In this document: positions 45,169 to 52,379 of the stretch, in pieces
Numbering within the stretch: the stretch's first letter is position 1
How the letters are laid out: each line of letters begins with the position of its first letter
Source of the DNA: Microvirga massiliensis
Lineage (GTDB): Bacteria > Pseudomonadota > Alphaproteobacteria > Rhizobiales > Beijerinckiaceae
Direction: 5' to 3'
Length of the DNA: 64,000 nt
Assembly (NCBI RefSeq): GCF_001006805.1
Contig: NZ_LN811356.1
Coordinates: forward strand, 141,058-205,057
Notes under the pieces: model-generated
What the model was told of the DNA's origin: nothing
Database searches by the model: none
The model's input: only the letters and a program-made list of their open reading frames with translations
Program-made: the position numbers and the translations under genes

Positions 45169-45286
45169 ACGCCTTTTAATTTCATGCTGCCAGCAGTGGC
45201 GATTACCGTGAGGTGCAAGGTCCACCGTAGCGGGCCGAGACGTCGACGCACAGGAACGCGTCGACGCAACAACGGGAGGAGTTCAA

Positions 45287-46333
45287 ATGATGATCCGCAC
45301 TCGCATTGCAGTCGCGTTCGCAGCAAGTGCCGTGCTGGCCTCTGCAACAGGTGCACTAGCGCAATCGTCCTTATCGATCATGAGTTTCGGAGGTGCCTAC
45401 CAGGCAGCCCAACGCAAGGCAGTTTTCGAGCCCTTTACTGAAAAAACCGGCATCAAAATCAACGAGCAGGAATATGGTGGAGAGATCGCAAAAATCAAAG
45501 CGATGATCCAGGCCGGGAACACCACTCTCGATGTCGTCGATGTGGATGCGCCGACGCTGCAACAGGGGTGTGACGAGGGCATCTACGAGACGATCGACTG
45601 GTCACGGATCGGCAACAAGTCGGAGTGGCTCGAGGGCACCGCTTCGGAATGCGGAGTCGGCACCATCGTATATTCGACGATGCTCGCCTATGATGGGGCA
45701 CGCCTCAAGGACGGTCCGACATCGATCGGAGATCTGTTCGACACCAAGAAATTTCCCGGCAAGCGGGGTTTGTGGAAAAACCCGGCAACGAACTTGGAGT
45801 TCGCCCTTCTCGCCGACGGCGTCAAGCCGGCCGAGGTCTACAAAGTTCTTTCCACCAAGGATGGCGTTGACCGAGCATTCAAAAAGCTCGACACGATTAA
45901 GAAAGACATCGTGTGGTGGGAGGCGGGAGCGCAGGCCCCGCAAATCCTGGCGTCTGGTGAAGTCGTCATGACGACGGCGTGGAACGGACGCATCGCGAGC
46001 GCCAATCAGGAGGGTAAACAGTTCAAGATCGTTTGGGACAATCAAATCCTGGACTCGAACTTCTGGGTCATCCCCAAGGGCGCCAAGAACATTCCTGCTT
46101 CTTTGGAATTCATTCGCTTCGCCGTCGAGCCAAAGACTCTCGCGGGAATGACCAGGTATATCGCCTACGGACCAGTCCGTTCCACGGCATCGCAGTACAT
46201 CGCCCCCGAAGATTCTGCCAACTTGCCGACCAGTCCGCAGAATCTGACCACATCCCTGACACTCGATAACGGCTTCTGGGCCGATAAGGGGGACGAGATC
46301 CGCAAGCGGTTTACGACCTGGCTGTCGCAATAA
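45287..46333 (+). CDS. ABC transporter substrate-binding protein (PotD-like), 348 aa
   Basis: Periplasmic binding protein with a Sec signal peptide (RTRIAVAFAASAVLASATGA, cleavage after ALA). The mature start SSLSIMSFGGAYQAAQRKAVFEPF and the AMIQAGNTTLDVVDVDAPTLQQGCDEG segment match PotD-like proteins common in Hyphomicrobiales. GGGAGGAG precedes the double ATG at 45287/45290. First gene of the second importer, in the order binding protein, ATPase, permease, permease. Ligand unknown; sarcosine, creatine or a betaine are plausible from context. Confidence 0.9.
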   Translation: MMIRTRIAVAFAASAVLASATGALAQSSLSIMSFGGAYQAAQRKAVFEPFTEKTGIKINEQEYGGEIAKIKAMIQAGNTTLDVVDVDAPTLQQGCDEGIYETIDWSRIGNKSEWLEGTASECGVGTIVYSTMLAYDGARLKDGPTSIGDLFDTKKFPGKRGLWKNPATNLEFALLADGVKPAEVYKVLSTKDGVDRAFKKLDTIKKDIVWWEAGAQAPQILASGEVVMTTAWNGRIASANQEGKQFKIVWDNQILDSNFWVIPKGAKNIPASLEFIRFAVEPKTLAGMTRYIAYGPVRSTASQYIAPEDSANLPTSPQNLTTSLTLDNGFWADKGDEIRKRFTTWLSQ

Positions 46334-46357
46334 CCAAAGTCCCGTGGGAGCACCCCG

Positions 46358-47500
46358 ATGTCACTCCTCGACCAGGTTGAGCTCCGCTCCGACCGCCTGA
46401 CGGTAGCGGCGGACTTGGGTGCACCGGACTTGGTGCGTTTCGAGGGGGTCCGGAAATCCTACGACGGCATCCACTTCGTCGTCGATAACTTGGATCTCCA
46501 GGTGCGTCACGGAGAGTTTCTCACGATGTTGGGGCCATCGGGGTCGGGGAAGACGACGACCCTGATGATGTTGGGAGGATTCGAGCGTCCTACCCTGGGC
46601 CGCATTCTTCTGGGTGGCAGATCCGTAGAGCGTCTGCCACCCGAAAAGCGGAACATTGGCTTCGTCTTCCAGAACTATGCGCTATTCCCGCACATGACCG
46701 TTGCCGAGAACATCGCGTTCCCGCTTCGCTATCGCGGAATTACCGGAGCGGCGGCGGCACAGAAGGTCGCTCTCGCGCTGGATATGGTGCGCCTCGGCAG
46801 CTTCGGGGATCGCCGGCCTGCCCAGCTGTCCGGCGGCCAGCAGCAGCGGGTCGCGCTCGCCCGAGCTCTCGTCTTCGAGCCCTCACTGGTTCTCATGGAC
46901 GAGCCGCTCGGTGCACTCGACAAGCAACTGCGCGAGCGTATGCAGATCGAGATCAAGCATCTTCAAACGTCGCTCGGCATTACCATGGTCTATGTCACGC
47001 ATGACCAATCCGAGGCGTTGACGATGTCCGACCGGGTTGCCGTGTTCCACGAGGGACGCATCCAACAGATAGCCGATCCTCGGACACTGTATGACCGTCC
47101 TGAAAACCGCTTCGTCGCCGAGTTCGTAGGCGAGAACAACGTGATGGCTTGCACGCTCGTTTCGGTGGAGGGTGAGCGCGCGACCGTACGCACGGAAGGC
47201 GGAACGATCCTCCAGGGAATGCTACCCAAGGCACTCGATCGAGAACAGGACATGATCCTCGCGATACGCCCGGAGCGGCTTGCCCTCACGGAGGGAGCAA
47301 TACCCAACTTCCACAATGCGATCCGTGGCCAGGTCGAGGAGATGTTCTTTCTGGGCGATCACGTCCGACTCTCGGTTTCTATGACGGGCGGTGGGCGCAT
47401 CGTCGCGCGGATTCCTGCTTCTGAGACGCGTGCGTTCTTGCCTGGCGAGTCGGTTACCCTTGCCTGCCGCGTGGATGACTGCCGCCTGCTCGGGAGTTGA
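46358..47500 (+). CDS. ABC transporter ATP-binding protein (PotA-like), 380 aa
   Basis: Walker A GPSGSGKTT near residue 62, signature LSGGQQQRVALARAL, Walker B LVLMDEPLGALDKQL, switch MVYVTHDQSEA, and a C-terminal TOBE region (DMILAIRPERLALTEG). An extra 25-residue N-terminus precedes the core. It lies 24 bp after the binding protein and 3 bp before the permease, in one operon. Confidence 0.92.
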   Translation: MSLLDQVELRSDRLTVAADLGAPDLVRFEGVRKSYDGIHFVVDNLDLQVRHGEFLTMLGPSGSGKTTTLMMLGGFERPTLGRILLGGRSVERLPPEKRNIGFVFQNYALFPHMTVAENIAFPLRYRGITGAAAAQKVALALDMVRLGSFGDRRPAQLSGGQQQRVALARALVFEPSLVLMDEPLGALDKQLRERMQIEIKHLQTSLGITMVYVTHDQSEALTMSDRVAVFHEGRIQQIADPRTLYDRPENRFVAEFVGENNVMACTLVSVEGERATVRTEGGTILQGMLPKALDREQDMILAIRPERLALTEGAIPNFHNAIRGQVEEMFFLGDHVRLSVSMTGGGRIVARIPASETRAFLPGESVTLACRVDDCRLLGS

Positions 47501-47503
47501 GAC

Positions 47504-48733
47504 ATGGCTACCGCTCTCGAAAGCGTCGACGTCTTCATGGCGGTTCGGCGCGCGGCCAAGCCGGCGCGCAGGGCTGCGGTCTCCTTGTCCCTTCCGGTCC
47601 TGCTCTTCCTTCTCCTGACGTTCGTGGCTCCGATCGGCCTCCTGCTTGCTACATCGGTCGACAATCCCGAGGCCGCCGCGGTGCTGCCCAGGACGTATTC
47701 TGCACTCGCGACCTGGAACGGGCGAGACACGCCGGATGAGGCAGTCTTTGCTGCGCTTGCACGGGACTTGACGACTGCGCAGAAGGAGCGGACCGCCGCA
47801 TTGCTCGGAAAGCGGCTGAACTACGAACTACCCGGCATGCGCAGCCGTGTCGTCTCCGCGGCACGAATGGCGGCCGGGCTCGAGGGAGGGCCCTACCGCG
47901 ACCGCTTTCTCTCGGCCGATCCCGTATGGGGTGACCCGGCGGTCTGGTCGGTCATCCGGCGCAATCAGGCGCATCTCACACCCTATTACCTGCTTACGGC
48001 TGTGGACCTGGAGAGAAGTCCCGAGGGGTCGGTGCGCCGTGTGCCTCCTGATCAGGCAGTCTTCCTGATCGTTCTGGGTCGAACGCTCCTCGTTGCTGCT
48101 ACCGTCACGCTCTTTACGCTTCTGCTCGGGTATCCGGTCGCATACGTGCTCACGATTGCACCACCCGGCATCGGCCGCTTCATGATGCTGATGGTGCTCC
48201 TTCCTTTGTGGACCTCGCTGCTGGTGCGCACGACGGCCTGGGTCGTCCTGCTGCAGACGGATGGCGTCATCAACGATATACTGATGACGCTCGGGCTGAC
48301 GTCCGAACGTCTGCAACTCATCTTCACCCGATTCGGCACGGTGACTGCGATGACCCACATCCAGTTGCCGTTCACCATTCTCCCAATTTACAGCGTCATG
48401 CGGGCGATTCCGGGAACCCAGCTTCGTGCTGCACGGTCGTTGGGTGCACCGCCGCTATCCGCATTCTGGCGGATTTACGCTCCGCAGACCGTGCCGGGTG
48501 TCATGGCGGGCACGCTCATGACCTTCATCCTGTCGCTCGGATACTATATCACGCCGGCGCTCGTCGGCGGGCCGAGTGACCAGATGGTATCCAATCTGAT
48601 TTCGACCTATATCAACCGCGATCTGAATTGGGGCTTGGCAAGCGCGCTCGGGGTGGTGCTCCTGAGCGTTACGCTCGGAATCTACTTCGTGTTCCTGCGT
48701 CTCCTCGGCGCGGAAAAAATCCGCCTCGGGTGA
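47504..48733 (+). CDS. ABC transporter permease with large periplasmic insert (PotB-like), 409 aa
   Basis: N-terminal helix VSLSLPVLLFLLLTFVAPIG, then about 130 residues of mostly polar sequence (residues about 50-185) before the second helix. This makes it about 130 aa longer than the usual PotB. The remainder has five helices and the EAA-type loop AARSLGAPPLSAFWRIYAPQTVPGV. Such long first loops occur in other Hyphomicrobiales permeases and may contact the binding protein. Its TGA overlaps the GTG of the next permease. Confidence 0.9.
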   Translation: MATALESVDVFMAVRRAAKPARRAAVSLSLPVLLFLLLTFVAPIGLLLATSVDNPEAAAVLPRTYSALATWNGRDTPDEAVFAALARDLTTAQKERTAALLGKRLNYELPGMRSRVVSAARMAAGLEGGPYRDRFLSADPVWGDPAVWSVIRRNQAHLTPYYLLTAVDLERSPEGSVRRVPPDQAVFLIVLGRTLLVAATVTLFTLLLGYPVAYVLTIAPPGIGRFMMLMVLLPLWTSLLVRTTAWVVLLQTDGVINDILMTLGLTSERLQLIFTRFGTVTAMTHIQLPFTILPIYSVMRAIPGTQLRAARSLGAPPLSAFWRIYAPQTVPGVMAGTLMTFILSLGYYITPALVGGPSDQMVSNLISTYINRDLNWGLASALGVVLLSVTLGIYFVFLRLLGAEKIRLG

Positions 48734-49554
48734 TCGTCATGTGGCTGCCATCCTACGCGACTCCGTCGGAACGAATCACCCGGACGCTCGTCGTGCTCTT
48801 CGCCGCCCTAGTCCTTGTGTTTCTGATTGCCCCGCTTTTCGTGGTGGTTCCACTGTCGTTCTCCGACGACCCGTTCTTTACGTTTCCCGTCCCACGCTAC
48901 TCACTACGCTGGTATCGCGATTTCTTCGGCAATGAGCGCTGGATTTCGGGCGTGGTCAACAGTTCGATTACCGCCGTGCTGACGACGATCCTGGCCACGA
49001 TTCTCGGAACGACCGCAGCTCTGGGCTTGGCACGCGAGGAGTTTCCCTGGCGTCGGCTTGCGATGGCGCTCCTCATCTCGCCCATGATCATCCCGATCGT
49101 CATCGTAGCGGTAGGCGCCTACCTGTTCTTTGGTAGATTGGGGCTGACAAATACGAGGACGGGGCTGGTGCTCGCTCACACCGCGTTGGCGGTGCCGTTC
49201 GTCGTCATCACGGTGACGGCTACCCTGACAACCTACGACACAAATCTCACGCGAGCTGCGAGGAGCCTTGGTGCTTCGCCCACATCCTCCTTCTTCCGGG
49301 TCACCTTGCCGGCAATCCTGCCTGGGGTGATTTCGGGCGCGATATTTGCTTTTGCAACGTCCTTCGACGAGGTGGTCGTTGCCTTGTTTCTCACGGGTGC
49401 GGAGCAGCGTACCCTTCCGGTCCAGATGTTTTCCGGCATTCGAGATCAGATCAACCCGACGATCATGGCGGCGGCCACCCTGCTGCTCGCACTCTCGGTC
49501 ACTCTTTTCCTTACGCTGGCATGGCTCTCGCGGCGGGCTCAACGCACCGCATGA
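48730..49554 (+). CDS. ABC transporter permease (PotC-like), 274 aa
   Basis: Six-helix inner-membrane subunit (TLVVLFAALVLVFLIAPLFV, LLISPMIIPIVIVAVGAYLF) with EAA-type loop AARSLGASPTSSFFRVTLPAILPGV. The start is the GTG at 48730 that overlaps the previous stop by 4 bp; ATG 48739 is an alternative. Last gene of the second transporter operon, convergent with the GlxA regulator gene. Confidence 0.9.
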   Translation: MIVMWLPSYATPSERITRTLVVLFAALVLVFLIAPLFVVVPLSFSDDPFFTFPVPRYSLRWYRDFFGNERWISGVVNSSITAVLTTILATILGTTAALGLAREEFPWRRLAMALLISPMIIPIVIVAVGAYLFFGRLGLTNTRTGLVLAHTALAVPFVVITVTATLTTYDTNLTRAARSLGASPTSSFFRVTLPAILPGVISGAIFAFATSFDEVVVALFLTGAEQRTLPVQMFSGIRDQINPTIMAAATLLLALSVTLFLTLAWLSRRAQRTA

Positions 49555-49664
49555 TATCCACTCTCCATCGGTACTGCCGGCATTCGTGGTGCAATTTCGC
49601 AACGTCCATGTTCCCGCTACTGCGATAAAGGCCGTCCTCCGGTGGCCTGGCCCTGGATAGCAGG

Positions 49665-50711
49665 CTACTCGAACACGCGCCGATCCGCATTGTCTCCCGG
49701 GAAGGCGCCGGCAACCGGTCGCTCCGGCTCGCGCATCTTGGCTTCGCGGGCAGTCTGGCGGAACTGAGCCGGCGTGGTGCCGTAGCGCGCCTTGAAGCTG
49801 CGGCCGAAATGCGAGCTGTCGGAGAAACCGAGCTCCGCGGCGATCAGCCCCGTCGATAGCGTGCTGTGCTCAAGCATCCACCGCGCGTGCTTTAGACGCA
49901 GAGCCATGTAGCTCTCCTGAGGACTCTCGCCGAGCCGGTTGCGGAAATGGCGCTCGAGCTGGCGCACGCTCAGCGACAGCGTTTCTGCAATGGCATGGAT
50001 GGGCAGCGGCTCGAGAAGGTTCTGCTCCATGAGGAGCAGCGCCCGCGACACGAGCCGGTCCTCGCTTCGCGCTGCCATCGTGGGTGCCGGCTGGGCGGCA
50101 TCGCCGGATCTTGGCCGCTCGATCAGGAGAATGTGCAAGGCCTTATGGGCCTGGGCCGGCCCGACATGATCGCTCACCAGGCGAGCTGCGAGATCCGCCA
50201 CGCCGGCGCCCCCGGAGCAGGTGATCCGGTCGCCGTCGATCACGTAGAGACGGTCCGCGATCGGAACGAGATCGGCGAATTCCTCGATGAAGTCCCGGTA
50301 ATGGTACCAGCTGACGCAGCACTTCCGATCCTGCATCAACCCGAGGCGGCACAGGACGAAGCTCCCGGTGCAGACGCCGACCAGGCTTACTCCGGCCTGC
50401 GCCGCCTTCTTGAGGTAGGCGGCGACCTCCGGGGAGACGCCCGAGGCGCCGTGCAGGAGGCCGCCGACGACGACGATGTAGTCGAAGGCTCCGGGATCGA
50501 CGAGGTCCGAGGACGGCTGGATCTCGATGCCGCAGCTCGCGCGGACCGGCTGGCGGTGCGGGCTCATGACCTCCCAGGCGCAAGCGATCGGCCGGCTGAG
50601 GTCGCCCTCGTCGGCGGCGAGGCGCAGGACGTCCAGGAAGGTTGAGAATGCCGTGAGGGTGAATCTGTGCATGAGCACGAAGCCGACCCTCAGCTTGGGG
50701 CCTGTCTGCAA
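49665..50711 (-). CDS. GlxA-family regulator (DJ-1/PfpI plus AraC), SouR-like, 348 aa
   Basis: N-terminal DJ-1/PfpI-like domain (residues about 8-190) with the nucleophile-elbow-like VGVCTGSFVLCRLGL and TCSGGAGVADLAARLV. C-terminal AraC double helix-turn-helix (LSLSVRQLERHFRNRLGESP, IAAELGFSDSSHFGRSFKARYG). In Pseudomonas, regulators of this build (GbdR, SouR, CdhR) control betaine, sarcosine and carnitine use. The gene is divergent from soxB, and a 22-bp-period TGTCGCAA direct repeat lies between them, so it very likely controls sarcosine oxidation. Confidence 0.88.
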   Translation of the reverse strand: MQTGPKLRVGFVLMHRFTLTAFSTFLDVLRLAADEGDLSRPIACAWEVMSPHRQPVRASCGIEIQPSSDLVDPGAFDYIVVVGGLLHGASGVSPEVAAYLKKAAQAGVSLVGVCTGSFVLCRLGLMQDRKCCVSWYHYRDFIEEFADLVPIADRLYVIDGDRITCSGGAGVADLAARLVSDHVGPAQAHKALHILLIERPRSGDAAQPAPTMAARSEDRLVSRALLLMEQNLLEPLPIHAIAETLSLSVRQLERHFRNRLGESPQESYMALRLKHARWMLEHSTLSTGLIAAELGFSDSSHFGRSFKARYGTTPAQFRQTAREAKMREPERPVAGAFPGDNADRRVFE

Positions 50712-50731
50712 CGGACCTCATCCTCCCGCGC

Positions 50732-50761
50732 TGTCGCAATCATTCTAATCCGGTGTCGCAA
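50732..50761 (+). promoter_or_regulatory. TGTCGCAA direct repeat, likely GlxA/AraC-type operator
   Basis: Two exact TGTCGCAA copies, at 50732-50739 and 50754-50761, 22 bp apart start to start, between the divergent GlxA regulator and soxB starts. TGTCGC half-sites in direct repeat are the known pattern for the related Pseudomonas ArgR (AraC-type). Confidence 0.7.
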
Positions 50762-50820
50762 GGATGCGAGATATCAAAGACGGGACAGGGCAGAAAGAGG
50801 CAGATACCGCGAGGTCGACC

Positions 50821-52074
50821 ATGCGCCGTTTTTCGCTGCGATCGCTTCTCATGGAGGCAGTGAACGCCCACCAGGGCTGGGGCCGCCAGTGGCGCGCGCC
50901 GGAGCCGAAGGGAGCCTATGACGCCGTCATCGTCGGCGGCGGCGGGCACGGGCTGGCGACGGCCTATTACATGGCCAAGGAGCACGGCATGCGGAACATC
51001 GCCGTGCTCGAGAAGGGATGGATCGGGGGCGGCAATACGGGCCGCAACACGACGATCATCCGGTCGAACTATCTCTACGACGAGAGCGCCGCGATCTACG
51101 AACATGCACTCAAGCTCTGGGAAGGGCTATCGCAGGAGCTCAACTACAACGTCATGTATTCGGCGCGCGGCGTCATGATGCTCGCGCACAATGTCCACGA
51201 CGTTCAGAGCTTCAAGCGGCACATCTATGCCAATCGGCTCAACGGCATCGACAATGAATGGCTGACGCCCGAGGAGGCTAAGGCATTCTGCCCGCCGCTG
51301 AACATCTCGCCGGACCTTCGCTATCCGGTGATGGGCGCAGCCCTGCAGCGCCGGGGCGGCACCGCCCGTCACGACGCGGTGGCCTGGGGGTACGCGCGCG
51401 GTGCCGACGCGATGGGCGTCGACATCATCCAGAACTGCGAAGTCACGGGCATTCGCCGCAATCTCGGCGGCACCGTCGAGGGGGTTGAGACCAGCAAAGG
51501 TTTCATTCGCACGCCGCGAGTCGGCGTGGTCGCAGCAGGCCATACCAGTGTCATCATGGAGCGGGCCGGCGTCCGCATGCCGCTTGAGAGCTTCCCCTTG
51601 CAGGCGCTCGTCTCGGAGCCCGTCAAGCCGGTCTTCCCCTGCGTGGTGATGTCGAACGCCGTGCACGCCTATATCTCGCAATCCGACAAGGGCGAGCTCG
51701 TCATCGGGGCCGGCACGGACCAGTACGTGTCCTACAGCCAGCAGGGCGGCCTGCACATCGCCACGCATACCCTCGACGCCATCTGCGAATTGTTCCCGCA
51801 GTTCACGCGCATGCGGATGCTGCGCAACTGGGGCGGCATCGTCGACGTGACGCCCGATCGCTCGCCGATCATCGGCAAGACGCCCGTGCCCGGCCTATTC
51901 GTGAACTGCGGCTGGGGCACCGGCGGTTTCAAGGCGACGCCGGGTTCGGGCCACGTCTTCGCGCATACGATCGCCAAGGGTGAGCCTCACCCGATTGCCG
52001 CCCCGTTCACGCTCGACCGCTTCCGCACCGGTCGCCTCATCGACGAGGCCGCGGCGGCAGCCGTCGCGCATTGA
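50821..52074 (+). CDS. soxB: Sarcosine oxidase subunit beta
   Basis: Flavin-bearing catalytic subunit of heterotetrameric sarcosine oxidase, which demethylates sarcosine to glycine. FAD-binding DAVIVGGGGHGLATAYYMAKEHG at about residues 37-60, GNTGRNTTIIRSNY, and RGGTARHDAVAWG, whose His (about residue 184) corresponds to the covalent FMN attachment site. The C-terminal GGIVDVTPDRSPIIG and NCGWGTGGFKATPGSG are typical. Length 417 aa from ATG 50821; an earlier in-frame start lacks family sequence. First gene of soxBDAG. Confidence 0.96.
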   Translation: MRRFSLRSLLMEAVNAHQGWGRQWRAPEPKGAYDAVIVGGGGHGLATAYYMAKEHGMRNIAVLEKGWIGGGNTGRNTTIIRSNYLYDESAAIYEHALKLWEGLSQELNYNVMYSARGVMMLAHNVHDVQSFKRHIYANRLNGIDNEWLTPEEAKAFCPPLNISPDLRYPVMGAALQRRGGTARHDAVAWGYARGADAMGVDIIQNCEVTGIRRNLGGTVEGVETSKGFIRTPRVGVVAAGHTSVIMERAGVRMPLESFPLQALVSEPVKPVFPCVVMSNAVHAYISQSDKGELVIGAGTDQYVSYSQQGGLHIATHTLDAICELFPQFTRMRMLRNWGGIVDVTPDRSPIIGKTPVPGLFVNCGWGTGGFKATPGSGHVFAHTIAKGEPHPIAAPFTLDRFRTGRLIDEAAAAAVAH

Positions 52075-52082
52075 GGTGTCCC

Positions 52083-52379
52083 ATGCTGCTCGTGAATTGC
52101 CCCTATTGCGGCCCGCGCCCCGAAATCGAGTTCCGCTGCGGCGGCGAGGCGCACATCGCGCGTCCGGCCGATCCTTCCAAGCTCGATGATGCGGCCTGGG
52201 CCGAGTACCTGTTCGTGAGAACCAATGCCAAAGGCGTGCTCGCCGAGCGCTGGAATCATGCGCATGGCTGCCAGCGCTGGTTCAATGCGCTCCGGGAAAC
52301 CGCGAGCGACCGCATCATCCAAACATACCTGATGGGTGAAAAGCGGCCCGACCGCGCACCCGCGCAAGGGAGGCTCTGA
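52083..52379 (+). CDS. soxD: Sarcosine oxidase subunit delta
   Basis: Small zinc-binding subunit, 98 aa. Zinc ligands are visible in CPYCG near residue 6 and in the NHAHGCQRWFNALR segment. It begins 9 bp after soxB and its TGA shares a base with the ATG of soxA. Bridges the other subunits in the complex. Confidence 0.95.
   Translation: MLLVNCPYCGPRPEIEFRCGGEAHIARPADPSKLDDAAWAEYLFVRTNAKGVLAERWNHAHGCQRWFNALRETASDRIIQTYLMGEKRPDRAPAQGRL

Larger units (their letters stand above)
44954..45286. promoter_or_regulatory. Intergenic region before the second transporter
   Basis: 333 bp with no convincing gene. It holds a 9-bp stem-loop at 44975-45002, a second 8-bp hairpin at 45005-45022, direct repeats of 21-bp period at 45136-45168 and two CGTCGACGCA copies at 45241-45268. 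It ends with GGGAGGAG before the substrate-binding protein start. Confidence 0.55.
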
